Assembly: GCF_005503535.1 (NCBI RefSeq)
Contig: NZ_SCNN01000009.1
Coordinates: forward strand, 1-64,000
Direction: 5' to 3'
DNA length: 64,000 nucleotides
Source: Mesorhizobium comanense
GTDB taxonomy: Bacteria > Pseudomonadota > Alphaproteobacteria > Rhizobiales > Rhizobiaceae
The notes beneath the pieces were generated by a model, which saw nothing but the letters and a program-made list of their open reading frames with translations, searched no databases and had not been told where the DNA came from. How positions within the stretch are numbered: the stretch's first letter is position 1; the number at the start of each line of letters is the position of its first letter. The position numbers and the translations under genes are program-made. Shown piece after piece: positions 46,824 to 56,108 of this stretch.

Positions 46824-47975
46824 TTAGAAGTTGCGCTGGAAGCGGAGGATGCCGCCGACGCTGTTTTCCTTGTTGGGCTTCGACCACCTGAAGTCGTCGG
46901 CTGCGCCAAATTTGCCATCGTGGAGGTAGTTCACTTCGGTCGTGATCGTGAAACCCGGGACGATGGTGTAGGCGATGTTTGCGGCCAGCGCGACGTTCTT
47001 GGCGTCGTCAGCCGAAACCTGGGCGTTGAACGCGGTCTTGTCGTTGAACTTGTAGGTGCCGCCACCCCAGACTGCCCAGTTGCCGCCCCACGGCTTGTAC
47101 TGGCCACGACCCTTGGGGAACTTGTCGTCGGTGCCGTAACCGCCCATGATGAACAGCGACAGCTGCTTGCTGACGTTGACGTCGAGGCGAACCTTGCCCG
47201 CCACCTGCTCGTAGTTGCTGTCATAGGCGACGACGCCGGTGATCGCACCCCAGTCGCCCTTGTACTTCAGGCCGCCGACGACATGCGGAACGTAGCTGTC
47301 GATGGTGTCGCTGATGCCCGACGCATCGGTGCCTTCTTCAAGCGAAACCACGCCCGAGAAGCCGCTGCCGGCGTCGAAGTAGTAGCTGATGAGGTTGGTG
47401 TCCTTGATACCATACGGGATGATGGTGTCCTGGAGAACATTGCCGGCGTAACCGATGAACGAGTCGTAAGTCGTCTCGTCCTTACCAAGACGCAGGCCAC
47501 CGAGCTGGATCCAGGCGAAGTTGAGGCTGGCGGCCTTATTGACGGCCTGCCAGTCGTTGGCACTGGAAGCGCTTTGATTGCTGTAGTCGTTCGACTTGTT
47601 GCCGAACTGGAAGCGGGTCTCGGTGAAGGTCTTCAACGTGCCGAGTTCGGTTTCCTGGCCGGTATAGGTCCGGAGCGCGAAACGCATGTTCTTGTAGTAG
47701 GTGTCGTGCGTTCCGTTGCCCAGGTGATCGGGAACGTTGTTGACGCCGTCCAGCGTGCCGGAATCGCCGACGCCGATGTCGTAGCGGAGGTAGCCGCCGA
47801 TGCGCAGGCAGGTCTCGGTGCCCGGGATGTAGAAGTAGCCGGCGCCATAGACGTCGCAAATCTTGACGTATTCGGCCGGTTCCGGCTCGGCGACGACGAC
47901 AGCGTCCGCGGCGCGAGCGCCGGACACCGCGATCAATGCCGCGGCTGAGCCGAGAAGGAGGCTCTTGATGTTCAT
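46824..47975 (-). CDS. Outer-membrane porin (alphaproteobacterial Omp2b-type)
   Basis: A 383-residue porin. The signal peptide ends [16 protein letters not shown] ([13 protein letters not shown]), followed by the signature [25 protein letters not shown] with two Cys, typical of Brucella/rhizobial porins, then alternating beta-strands and a terminal Phe (LRFQRNF) needed for outer-membrane assembly. GGAGAGG precedes the start. The 5' region has a repeated heptamer, and a strong terminator follows, so this looks like a highly expressed, regulated gene. Confidence 0.93.
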   Translation of the reverse strand: MNIKSLLLGSAAALIAVSGARAADAVVVAEPEPAEYVKICDVYGAGYFYIPGTETCLRIGGYLRYDIGVGDSGTLDGVNNVPDHLGNGTHDTYYKNMRFALRTYTGQETELGTLKTFTETRFQFGNKSNDYSNQSASSANDWQAVNKAASLNFAWIQLGGLRLGKDETTYDSFIGYAGNVLQDTIIPYGIKDTNLISYYFDAGSGFSGVVSLEEGTDASGISDTIDSYVPHVVGGLKYKGDWGAITGVVAYDSNYEQVAGKVRLDVNVSKQLSLFIMGGYGTDDKFPKGRGQYKPWGGNWAVWGGGTYKFNDKTAFNAQVSADDAKNVALAANIAYTIVPGFTITTEVNYLHDGKFGAADDFRWSKPNKENSVGGILRFQRNF

Positions 47976-48014
47976 TTTCTGACCTCTCCAGTCAAGTTAA
48001 TAAAATGGCTTCTG

Positions 48015-48226
48015 ATTTGTGGTTGGCGGATATGTTTTCCCGCCTCACCCCCACAACGAAAAAGGCTCGCACCGCGTCCCCTTTTCGCGGCGAACATACT
48101 CATCGACCTCCGCCCTTCAATGACAATTCCACAAATACGCCCGATTTCTAACACAGATTAAATCGGTGTTGCACAAATAACACTAGATGACGCCGCAGAC
48201 GGCACAAATGGAACATTGTCACAAAT
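48015..48226 (-). promoter_or_regulatory. Porin upstream region with five CACAAAT heptamers
   Basis: CACAAAT occurs at 48130, 48172, 48203 and 48220 on the plus strand and once inverted at 48015-48021, 40 bp before the porin start. The first three spacings (42 and 31 bp) are close to whole helical turns. The 440-bp intergenic region is unusually AT-rich and gene-free. This looks like a multi-site operator for a response regulator or similar protein, which is inference. Confidence 0.5.
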
Positions 48227-48499
48227 ATGTAATATTTGAAGACATTTTCCTGACTAAACTCAAACTTCAGCACTTTTGTCTATACTATTCATGCAAATAA
48301 TATTTGACAGCTAAGGACCATCTGGCGATCTGTCGAAATATATCCGCCTCAAAGCCGTGACGAGAGCATGGCGAGCGATCCATGGGACCTGATCCCACCT
48401 CGACGAACATGATGACCGATGGTCGCTAGGCGAAACTCGGGGCACCGGCGTTGCGTTACTGGCCGCAGGAACATCCTCTCCGGTCGAGACAGCCACGCC

Positions 48500-49339
48500 G
48501 TGCCGCCCCTCTCCGCCCTTGCCGTCGCAGCAATCACCCTGTCGCTCGTCATGACGGGAGCATGGCTGGTTGCGATTCGGACCGGGCAGTCCGGATGGAT
48601 CGATGCCATCTGGTCGCTCGCCGTGGGCGGCGCCGGAGTGGCCCTGGCGTTGCTCCCGTCGGATGGCGGATCACAGCTGGCGACACGACACCATGTCGTG
48701 GCCTTGCTTGCCGCATTCTGGTCGCTTCGGCTTGGCCTGCATATCGTCTCACGCACGATGAAGGGGGGTGACGATCCGCGCTATGCGCAGTTGCGTCAGG
48801 ATTGGGGCGAAAATTTTCGCCGGCGCCTGTTCTGGTTCCTGCAGATCCAGGCGGCTTGCGCGCTGTTGCTGGTGCTCGCCATCGCGACGGCGGCCCACAA
48901 TCCGGCATCGGAACTCCGGCTGGGCGACTGGCTGGGGATCATCATCATGCTGGTCGCGATCGCCGGCGAAACGTTGGCTGACAGACAACTGGCGCGCTTT
49001 CGCGCCGATCCCCAGAACAAGGGCCGCGTCTGCGATGCCGGCCTGTGGCGGTATTCGCGCCATCCCAACTATTTCTTCGAATGGCTGGCCTGGCTCGCCT
49101 ATGCGGCAATCGCCATCGACCCGACGGGTGCCTACCCCTGGGGATGGATCGCCCTTTGCGGCCCACTCTTCATGTACTGGTTGCTCGTGCACGTCTCCGG
49201 CATTCCGCCGCTCGAGGCTCATATGCTGCGGTCGCGCAGCGATGCCTTTCGTACATATCAGCAACGCGTCAACGCCTTCTGGCCGGGTCCGCCCGCCCAA
49301 CCCTCATCGATCCATAACCCCGGGAACCCGAAATCATGA
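48500..49339 (+). CDS. DUF1295 (steroid 5-alpha-reductase-like) membrane protein
   Basis: About 279 residues with six to seven membrane helices and the family C-terminal motif GLWRYSRHPNYFFEW near residue 205, shared with isoprenylcysteine methyltransferase and sterol reductase families. The GTG start at 48500 is preferred because the first helix begins right after it; an ATG at 48419 would add 27 Arg-rich residues. It overlaps the Cfa-like methyltransferase by four bases. DUF1295 genes often accompany Cfa-like genes in lipid operons. Confidence 0.8.
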   Translation: MPPLSALAVAAITLSLVMTGAWLVAIRTGQSGWIDAIWSLAVGGAGVALALLPSDGGSQLATRHHVVALLAAFWSLRLGLHIVSRTMKGGDDPRYAQLRQDWGENFRRRLFWFLQIQAACALLLVLAIATAAHNPASELRLGDWLGIIIMLVAIAGETLADRQLARFRADPQNKGRVCDAGLWRYSRHPNYFFEWLAWLAYAAIAIDPTGAYPWGWIALCGPLFMYWLLVHVSGIPPLEAHMLRSRSDAFRTYQQRVNAFWPGPPAQPSSIHNPGNPKS

Positions 49340-50376
49340 ACCTGATCGCCTCGGCCACCAGCATTGTCGAACGGACCGCGTTGCCCGATCCGCTGACCCG
49401 CTACGGTATCCAGTTTCTTGTAGGGCGCACCCGCCGCCGGCTGTCCGCCAGTTCCATGACCGGCGAAAGCGATTTCGCTCGCGACATGGCACAGCACCCG
49501 ATCGCGACCCATGTCGAGGCCGCCAACGAGCAGCACTACGAACTGCCGCCGGCCTTCTTCGGTCTCGTGCTCGGGCCGCGCCGCAAATATTCAAGCTGCC
49601 TATACGGTGACGGCGCCGAGACGCTGGCGCTGGCTGAGACGCGTGCGCTGGAAGAAACTGTCGCTCACGCGGACCTGAGCGACGGCCAGCATATTCTCGA
49701 ACTCGGTTGCGGCTGGGGTTCACTGACCCTGTTCATGGCCAAGCGTTTTCCCAAGGCCAGAATCGTCGCGGTCTCCAACTCGGCGCCGCAGCGCCATTAC
49801 ATCGAAGAACAGGCCAGGGCACGCAAACTCGACAATGTCAGCGTTATTACCGCCGACATGAACGACTTCGATCCCCATGATGTGTTCGACCGGATCGTCT
49901 CGGTGGAGATGTTCGAGCATATGTCGAACTGGAAGGCGCTGCTGGAGCGCGTCAGAAGCTGGGTTGCGCCGGACGGTAAGCTCTTCCTGCATGTCTTTAC
50001 CCACAAGAATGGCTGCTATCGTTTCGACCATGCCGACAAGAGCGACTGGATCGCCAACCACTTCTTCACCGGCGGCGTGATGCCGAGCCACGGCCTGATT
50101 CGTCGCTTTCCCGATATTTTCGAGGTCGAGCAGGAATGGCGCTGGAATGGCGGGCACTATCGCCGCACCGCGGAGGACTGGCTGGCCAATTTCGATGCCA
50201 ACCGGGGGCCGATCGACCGCATTCTGCTCGATGTCTATGGTGCTGATGCCGCGCTGTGGCGGCGGCGCTGGCGTCTGTTCTTCCTGGCGACAGCGGGCCT
50301 GTTCGGTCATGCCGACGGCGAGGAGTGGGGCGTCAGTCATTATCGGCTGCGTCCAGTCGCGGGCCAGCAGAGTTGA
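49336..50376 (+). CDS. Cyclopropane-fatty-acid synthase-like methyltransferase
   Basis: A 346-residue SAM-dependent methyltransferase of the Cfa/mycolate cyclopropane synthase type. The SAM site is ILELGCGWGSLTLFMA near residue 125, and SVEMFEHMSNWKALL matches the catalytic region. It begins with HYELPPAFFGLVLG, close to Cfa HYDLGN..F-type openings. It probably methylates unsaturated acyl chains in membrane phospholipid. It overlaps both its neighbours by four bases, so it belongs to a three-gene operon. Confidence 0.87.
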   Translation: MNLIASATSIVERTALPDPLTRYGIQFLVGRTRRRLSASSMTGESDFARDMAQHPIATHVEAANEQHYELPPAFFGLVLGPRRKYSSCLYGDGAETLALAETRALEETVAHADLSDGQHILELGCGWGSLTLFMAKRFPKARIVAVSNSAPQRHYIEEQARARKLDNVSVITADMNDFDPHDVFDRIVSVEMFEHMSNWKALLERVRSWVAPDGKLFLHVFTHKNGCYRFDHADKSDWIANHFFTGGVMPSHGLIRRFPDIFEVEQEWRWNGGHYRRTAEDWLANFDANRGPIDRILLDVYGADAALWRRRWRLFFLATAGLFGHADGEEWGVSHYRLRPVAGQQS

Positions 50377-50945
50377 ACTTTTCGTCCCCCTGGCGATGGA
50401 TCAAGGATTATGCCGCGCATGACGATCCGCTGGTCGCGTCCGCCAATCTGATTGCCCTGGTGGTTGTCTCCAACCAGCCATTCTATCCGCTTTACCTCTA
50501 CTGGCTGGTCGGACCCGACATCGCGCCGTCCTGCTGGCTGTTCCTGTCGACGCCGTTTTTCGCGGCCGTGCCGGCGATTACCCGCCTGAACAAAACCGCG
50601 GGTCGCGCGCTGCTGCCGCTCGCCGGCATCGCCAATACGGTGCTCAGCGCCAAGGTTTTCGGCGTGGCCTCCGGGGTCGAGATGTTCCTCATCCCGTGCG
50701 TCCTGATCGGCTTCGTGCTCTTCAGGCCCAGCGAGCGGCTGATCGGCCTTGTCATCGCTGCCCTAGCCTTCTTCACCTTCACCCTGCTGCATGGGCGTTA
50801 CGGCGCTCCGGTGCATGTCTATACGCCTGAGCAATATGCAAGCTTCATCAAGCTCAACGCGACGAGCGTCGGCACGCTGACCGCTTTCGTCGGCCTGCTG
50901 GTGATGGGGCTTATCGGTGAAACGGAAGGGCGAAAAGGCAGCTAG
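50373..50945 (+). CDS. Hypothetical five-helix membrane protein
   Basis: A 190-residue protein probably starting at a TTG that overlaps the methyltransferase stop (TTGA). It starts with SSPWRWIKDYAAHDDPLVAS, then about five hydrophobic segments (IALVVVSNQPFYPLYLYWLV, IPCVLIGFVLF, LIGLVIAALAFFTFTLL and others). No named domain is recognised with confidence. The position in the operon suggests an assembly or transport role for the modified lipid. Confidence 0.65.
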   Translation: MNFSSPWRWIKDYAAHDDPLVASANLIALVVVSNQPFYPLYLYWLVGPDIAPSCWLFLSTPFFAAVPAITRLNKTAGRALLPLAGIANTVLSAKVFGVASGVEMFLIPCVLIGFVLFRPSERLIGLVIAALAFFTFTLLHGRYGAPVHVYTPEQYASFIKLNATSVGTLTAFVGLLVMGLIGETEGRKGS

Positions 50946-51017
50946 AGCCGGATGAAGGCCGAATCGACCCTATAGTCACCCGGCTCTAAACCGCTTCATA
51001 CTTCTCGGCGTCATGCC

Positions 51018-51431
51018 CTATACGCCGCGCGCGAAATGACGGGCGATGATGAAGCCAAGCGTCGCCGCCGTCGCCGACAGCGCTGTTCCCCAACAGAGAT
51101 CGGCTATGGTGATCTGCACCGGCCAGTTCCTCAATGTCGCCTGGTTGGTCAGGTCGTAGGTGGCGTAGGCGACAAAGCCGAGGATGGCGCCATTCAGGGC
51201 AGCGGTTGCCGCGCTACCGCTGGCAAAGGCGGGCTGGATGGCGAAGTAGACGATGCCGGCGATAAAGATAACGTAGAAAAGCACTGCCGGCGCAACGTTG
51301 AAGCCGTCCGCCAGCATGTCACCGAGCAGCGGCTTGTAGAGCCGGCTGGCGGTCAGCGTCAGCCATATCGAATCGATGCCGAGAAAAACCAGCGCGGTCG
51401 CCAGATAGGCAATTGCATATGTCTTCAACAA
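51018..51431 (-). CDS. DUF2177 family membrane protein
   Basis: A 137-residue protein with four membrane helices and the family signature GFVAYATYDLTNQATLRNW. DUF2177 genes are often neighbours of DUF1295/Cfa-like genes in Proteobacteria. Here it is convergent with them and 72 bp away. Function unknown. Confidence 0.85.
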   Translation of the reverse strand: MLKTYAIAYLATALVFLGIDSIWLTLTASRLYKPLLGDMLADGFNVAPAVLFYVIFIAGIVYFAIQPAFASGSAATAALNGAILGFVAYATYDLTNQATLRNWPVQITIADLCWGTALSATAATLGFIIARHFARGV

Positions 51432-51614
51432 AATCCGTCTCCAATGCAGGCTTTTCGGTCCCGAGCAGGAACGGCCGATAGGGCGATACAGTTTCGCGGC
51501 TTTCTACGCCCGACGGCTGATCGGCAATCGAGAAAGCCATCAAAAATCGATTCCGCACCGAAACTTCAAGGGAGATGTCGGCGTATCTGCCTCGTTGTTC
51601 GCGGCGGGGCCGGC

Positions 51615-51995
51615 ATGAAAGCAAAGAAAATCGCACTGGGGCTGAGCGTGCTCTGGCTTTCGGGGGCCGCGATCGCAGCGTCGCAACCCGACCCTTCGGG
51701 CACCTGGATGCGCGGTGACGGCAATGCGAAGGTCCGCATCGCGCCCTGTGGCGCGGACATTTGCGCGACCAATCTATGGATCAAGGACACCAGCCACGGC
51801 GAGAATGTCGGCGACAGGCTGGTCATGACGGTCAGCCCGAAATCCGCCGACACGCTGGCCGGCAAGGCCTTCGACCCCAAACGCAACCTGACCTATTCGA
51901 TCCAGGTCAAGGTCATGAAAGCCAGCCTCGTCACGCGCGGCTGCGTGATCGGCGGGCTGGTCTGCAAGAATGTGAACTGGTCGCGCGCACGCTAG
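51615..51995 (+). CDS. DUF2147 family exported protein
   Basis: A 126-residue protein with a signal peptide (IALGLSVLWLSGAAIAAS) and the DUF2147 beta-barrel-like body: PSGTWMRGDGNAKVRIAPCG near the mature N-terminus and TRGCVIGGLVCKNVNW at the end, with paired Cys. Periplasmic; function unknown. Confidence 0.83.
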   Translation: MKAKKIALGLSVLWLSGAAIAASQPDPSGTWMRGDGNAKVRIAPCGADICATNLWIKDTSHGENVGDRLVMTVSPKSADTLAGKAFDPKRNLTYSIQVKVMKASLVTRGCVIGGLVCKNVNWSRAR

Positions 51996-52191
51996 GCCGT
52001 AGCCCGCCGGAACCAGCTGTGCTCTTTCTCCACCTGCAGGAATAGGCGGCGCTCAGCAGGCGCACGGACGTCGCGTCGCCAAGACGAAAGATCCTGTTGT
52101 CCTAGCCGGAGGATAAAACCGGCCTAACTGGAAGATGTTTCCAACCGGAAAACTGAGCGGCGACAAGGCGCCGTACAAGGCCGGCGTCGAC

Positions 52192-52294
52192 ACTTAGAGC
52201 GTTTCAGCGTTTTCACGGAAACGTTGAAACGCTCTAAGTCTTTGTTTTGGCGCAATTTCAGACGGAAAACCGTTCACACTTTTCCTGAAATTGC
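52192..52294. repeat. Intergenic palindromic repeat, full-length copy
   Basis: Two nested hairpins lie in a 470-bp gene-free stretch: ACTTAGAGCGTTTCA / TGAAACGCTCTAAGT (15-bp arms, 52192-52239) and GCAATTTCAG / CTGAAATTGC (52252-52294). A degenerate copy of the second half recurs at 56976-57059. This looks like a rhizobial intergenic mosaic repeat. I see nothing else in 51996-52464. Confidence 0.85.
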
Positions 52295-52464
52295 TCTAGT
52301 TCTCTATCCGTCTTGAACAAGAAACGAATTTGCCTTCCGAATCCCGGACTAGACGGACTCGAAGCACATTACTTAGCCAAGATTTTAACCGAACCGTCAG
52401 CTTCGAGCCGCAATACTCCAGCGCCATTTTAAGATGCACTGTAACTGAAGGGCGCTGAACCAAT

Positions 52465-53268
52465 TTGCATCCGCTCGTTTTGATTTTCGTCGTTATTCCG
52501 TTCGGCGCAATGTGGCTGTTTCTGTTCGGCTTTTTGATCTACGGCGTTAAGAGGAATCGATGGGTCGGCCTCATAGCACTTGCAATTATGCTGATCATCG
52601 TTTTCAGACCTGAGTGGGATGACGCATTGCGAGGCATGCGTCGGTATCAAATCGCATCCTTGAAGACCAGCACGCCGACGTCGGCCCCGCCCTATCATCT
52701 CACAGTATTCGATGCCCCTTCGGATGAGTCGGCTCTTCTTGCGCTTGCGGAATCGGGACTGTTCGACGTCACGATCTCCAACGAGTTTGACCCGACAAAA
52801 TTCACCGGGAGAGTCGTCGTCGAAGAGTCGGACAAATGCAAAACGCGCGGCACCAACTTTGCCCAGTTTACTGCGGCTACCGGCTTCAAGCGTTGCGGCC
52901 GGCTCATCTCCGCGTTTGGCTCGCTACCGCCCGAGCATCTGGTCTTGTGGGCCGATCCTGCTCCCCTTTTGCCACGATCGCGGTGGGCTGCCCGGCAACG
53001 TGCGTTTCAACTATCTGAGCAAAGTCGATCAGAGACACGGCTGCTTGCCTATTGCGAAACCAGTTCGCCGCTGAAGCGAGAAATGTTTGACCGCCTAGTG
53101 GTCGCGTTTCGTCGCATAACGAGCGACTGCCGCAATCCGGTGACACAAGACACCTACGCTATGTCCAACCCAGATCTCGTCAACTTTGTCTTCAAAGGCG
53201 TGGGGATCAAGCCGGCCGATACCGAGATCGGCAATCAGCCGGGGAACTCCAGGCCCATCTCGCGGTAA
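52465..53268 (+). CDS. Hypothetical membrane-anchored protein
   Basis: A 267-residue protein from a TTG start. Residues 1-50 hold two hydrophobic helices, and the rest is a soluble domain with four or more Cys (KCKTRGTNFAQF, FKRCGRLISAFG, RLLAYCETSSPL, ITSDCRNPVTQD). No domain recognised. The base composition is lower in GC than its neighbours, and the last 34 bases overlap the 3' end of era on the other strand. It follows a repeat element. These points fit a recently inserted or diverging accessory gene. Confidence 0.6.
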   Translation: MHPLVLIFVVIPFGAMWLFLFGFLIYGVKRNRWVGLIALAIMLIIVFRPEWDDALRGMRRYQIASLKTSTPTSAPPYHLTVFDAPSDESALLALAESGLFDVTISNEFDPTKFTGRVVVEESDKCKTRGTNFAQFTAATGFKRCGRLISAFGSLPPEHLVLWADPAPLLPRSRWAARQRAFQLSEQSRSETRLLAYCETSSPLKREMFDRLVVAFRRITSDCRNPVTQDTYAMSNPDLVNFVFKGVGIKPADTEIGNQPGNSRPISR

Positions 53269-54155
53269 CGCTCGGGATCGTCGCCCCAGTTCTCGCGCAC
53301 CTTCACGAACAGGAAGAGGTGCACTTTCTGCTCCAGGATGCCCGCTATCTCCGTGCGCGCCGCCTGGCCGATGGCGCGGATGGTCTCGCCCTTGTGGCCG
53401 AGCACGATCTTCTTCTGGCTGTCGCGCTCGACATAGATGACCTGTTCGATGCGTACCGAACCGTCCTTCTTCTCTTCCCATTTCTCGGTCTCGATATGCG
53501 AGGAATAGGGCAATTCCTGATGCAGCCTGAGATAGAGCTTTTCACGGGTGATTTCGGCCGCCAGCTGGCGCATCGGCAGATCGGAGATCTGGTCTTCCGG
53601 ATAGTACCAGGGGCCGGCCGGAAGCGCCTGCGCCAGATAGTCGAGCAAATCCTTGCAGCCCGAACCGGTCAACGCCGAGACCATGAAGGTGCGCTGGAAC
53701 GGCACCTTTTCGTTCGCCGCCGCCGACAGGGCCAGCAGCGCCTCCGGCCTGACCCGGTCGACCTTGTTGAGGATCAGCGCCATGGGCTGGCGGACATCCT
53801 TCAGCCGCTCCAGGATGGCTTCGGCGTCGCCCCGGATGCCGCGCTCGGCGTCGATCAGCAACAGCACGATATCGGCATCCTTGGCGCCGCCCCAGGCGGT
53901 GGTCACCATCGCCGTATCGAGCCGCCGCCTCGGCTTGAATATGCCAGGGGTGTCGACGAAGACGATCTGCGCATTGTCATGCGTGGCGATGCCGCGCACG
54001 ATGGCGCGTGTCGTCTGCACCTTGTGGGTGACGATCGACACCTTGGCGCCGACCAGTTGATTGACCAGGGTGGACTTGCCCGCATTGGGCGCGCCGATCA
54101 GCGCGACGAAGCCGGAACGGGTGGCGGGAGCGGCAGCGACGTCTTCGGCGGTCAT
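53235..54155 (-). CDS. era: GTPase Era
   Basis: A 306-residue ribosome-assembly GTPase that binds 16S rRNA. G1 is GAPNAGKST near residue 21, G3 is DTPGI near 68, G4 is NKVD near 130. The C-terminal KH domain carries the loop GHKGE. Its start overlaps the rnc stop by four bases. Its last 34 bases are also read on the plus strand by the gene ending at 53268. Confidence 0.95.
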   Translation of the reverse strand: MTAEDVAAAPATRSGFVALIGAPNAGKSTLVNQLVGAKVSIVTHKVQTTRAIVRGIATHDNAQIVFVDTPGIFKPRRRLDTAMVTTAWGGAKDADIVLLLIDAERGIRGDAEAILERLKDVRQPMALILNKVDRVRPEALLALSAAANEKVPFQRTFMVSALTGSGCKDLLDYLAQALPAGPWYYPEDQISDLPMRQLAAEITREKLYLRLHQELPYSSHIETEKWEEKKDGSVRIEQVIYVERDSQKKIVLGHKGETIRAIGQAARTEIAGILEQKVHLFLFVKVRENWGDDPERYREMGLEFPG

Positions 54156-54868
54156 GCCTTGCTTCCTTCATTGAGCCAGACGCCTTCGCGCACAAGAAAT
54201 GCCGAAGCCGCCGCTTCTTCCGCGGCCCTGCGGGAACCGCCGGTACCAATGGAAGGCGCAAAACCGCCGACCTGCAGGGAAACAGTAAAGACCGGCTGGT
54301 GATCCGGCCCTTCGCGTTTCTCGATTACATATTCGGGGCGCGCATCACTCGCCTTGGCGATCCATTCCTGCAGATCGGATTTCGGATTGAGCGGCTTCGT
54401 CACAACCGCGCTCGAACGTGGTTCCCAGTACCGCAGGACGAACCGCCGCGCGGCGTCGATGCCACCGTCGATGTAAACCGCCGCGATCAAGGCTTCGACC
54501 GCATCGGCCAGATAGTTTCCGCCCGAGCCGCGCGACCGCGTTTTCAAGGCGGCGTCGGCCCGAACCAGGTCCTCCAACTGCATCTCGATGCCGATTTCCG
54601 AGCATGTCTTGGCATCGACCAGCGCATTGAAGCGAGGCGCGATTTCACCTTCCGGCGCATCGGGAAACTTCTCGAAAAGCATGTCGGCGACGACAAGGCC
54701 GAGCACGCGATCGCCAAGGAATTCGAGCCGCTGATTGTTGCTTGCCGCCTTGACCGCACTGGAATGCGTCAATGCTGTCTCAAGCAAGCGGATATCCTTG
54801 AAGGCATGGCCGGTCCTGGTCACCACCAAACCGGCCAGAGTCTCGCCTGTCGGGCGCTTCAACGCCAT
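54152..54868 (-). CDS. rnc: Ribonuclease III
   Basis: A 238-residue double-strand-specific RNase that processes rRNA and mRNA. The catalytic motif NNQRLEFLGDRVLGLVV lies near residue 45, the second acidic site ADAVEALIAAVYIDGG near 115, and a dsRNA-binding domain fills the C-terminus (PVFTVSLQVGG). The ATG at 54868 shares a base with the lepB stop (TGATG); the ATG of the longer frame at 54916 is within lepB and rejected. Confidence 0.95.
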   Translation of the reverse strand: MALKRPTGETLAGLVVTRTGHAFKDIRLLETALTHSSAVKAASNNQRLEFLGDRVLGLVVADMLFEKFPDAPEGEIAPRFNALVDAKTCSEIGIEMQLEDLVRADAALKTRSRGSGGNYLADAVEALIAAVYIDGGIDAARRFVLRYWEPRSSAVVTKPLNPKSDLQEWIAKASDARPEYVIEKREGPDHQPVFTVSLQVGGFAPSIGTGGSRRAAEEAAASAFLVREGVWLNEGSKA

Positions 54869-55617
54869 CAGTTGACGAAATGGAACAGGCGCGACGCGCG
54901 CATCAGCGACGGCCATTTCCAGATTTCGAGCGGGCTCGCCTTGCCCGCGATAGAGAAGAAGACAAGGTTGGCGCGGCCAACAAGGTTCTCCGCCGGAACA
55001 TAGCCGACGGTGAAGCGGCTGTCGGCGGAATTGTCCCTGTTGTCGCCCATCATGAAATAGTGGCCCGGCGGCACATCGAACTCACGAGTGTTGTCGCCGA
55101 TCGAGTTCGGCGACAGGTCCAGCGTGTCGTAGCTGACGCCATTGGGCAACGTCTCGCGGTAGACGTCGATGGGATAATCCTTTTCCGTGATGTCGGGATT
55201 GTCGATCTGTCCGGTCTTCACGCGCGGCACGCCGACGCCGTTGATGAACAACTGGCCGTCCTTCATCTGGATCTTGTCGCCGGGCAGGCCGACCACGCGC
55301 TTGATGTAGTCGACGGAAGGATCCGGCGGGAATTTGAACACGACGACGTCGCCGCGCTTTGGCTCGGAACCCCAGATCCGGCCCGAGAAGAGGTCAGGCC
55401 CGAAAGGCAGCGAATAGCGCGAATAGCCGTAGGACCATTTGGTGACGAACAGATAGTCGCCTTCCAGAAGCGTCGGCCGCATCGAACCCGACGGGATCGA
55501 GAAGGGCTGGAACAGCAGCGTGCGGATGACAAGCGCGAGCAAAAGCGCCTGGACGATGACGCTGACGGTTTCGCCAAGCCCGCCGGATTTCTTCTGGGAT
55601 TTTTCAGCCACGCTCAT
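54868..55617 (-). CDS. lepB: Signal peptidase I
   Basis: A 249-residue membrane protease that removes signal peptides. One N-terminal helix (about 15-38) is followed by the catalytic Ser in IPSGSMRPTLLEGD, the Lys general base in YIKRVVGLPGD, and the box GDNRDNSADSR. It is in the conserved acpS-lepB-rnc-era order. Confidence 0.95.
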   Translation of the reverse strand: MSVAEKSQKKSGGLGETVSVIVQALLLALVIRTLLFQPFSIPSGSMRPTLLEGDYLFVTKWSYGYSRYSLPFGPDLFSGRIWGSEPKRGDVVVFKFPPDPSVDYIKRVVGLPGDKIQMKDGQLFINGVGVPRVKTGQIDNPDITEKDYPIDVYRETLPNGVSYDTLDLSPNSIGDNTREFDVPPGHYFMMGDNRDNSADSRFTVGYVPAENLVGRANLVFFSIAGKASPLEIWKWPSLMRASRLFHFVN

Positions 55618-55694
55618 GTCGTCCTCGATTGTGCGTTGGATGTATAGAGTCTCGGCGCGCGCTGGGCAACGTCATTGCCCGTCGTCAGATGCAA

Positions 55695-56108
55695 TCAATG
55701 TGGCGCTTGTTCGACGGGTAGCGCCTCGATGATCACAAAGGCTTGAGCGAGCGGGAAATCATCCGTGATGGTGAGGTGGATCAACGCCCTGTGGTTGCGA
55801 GGCAATATCTTCTCCAGCCGCGCCAAGGCCCCGCCGGTGAGCGCCATTGTCGGCGCGCCGCTGGGCAGGTTGACCACGCCCATGTCGCGCCAGAACACAC
55901 CTTGCGCCAGGCCCGTGCCCAGCGCCTTGGCGCAAGCCTCCTTGGCGGCGAAGCGCTTGGCGTAGGAGGCGGCGCGGGCGCGGCGGTTTTCCGAGCGCGC
56001 CTGTTCGACCTCTGTGTAGATCCTCTGGACGAAGCGGTGACCGTGACGTTCCAGCGATTTCTCGATACGCCTGATGTCGATCAGGTCACTGCCGATGCCG
56101 ATGATCAT
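55695..56108 (-). CDS. acpS: Holo-acyl carrier protein synthase
   Basis: A 137-residue AcpS that transfers phosphopantetheine from CoA to ACP. The metal-binding IGSDLIDI is at the N-terminus and the second site [15 protein letters not shown] lies near residue 52. It overlaps the DUF2062 stop by four bases. Confidence 0.95.
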   Translation of the reverse strand: MIIGIGSDLIDIRRIEKSLERHGHRFVQRIYTEVEQARSENRRARAASYAKRFAAKEACAKALGTGLAQGVFWRDMGVVNLPSGAPTMALTGGALARLEKILPRNHRALIHLTITDDFPLAQAFVIIEALPVEQAPH

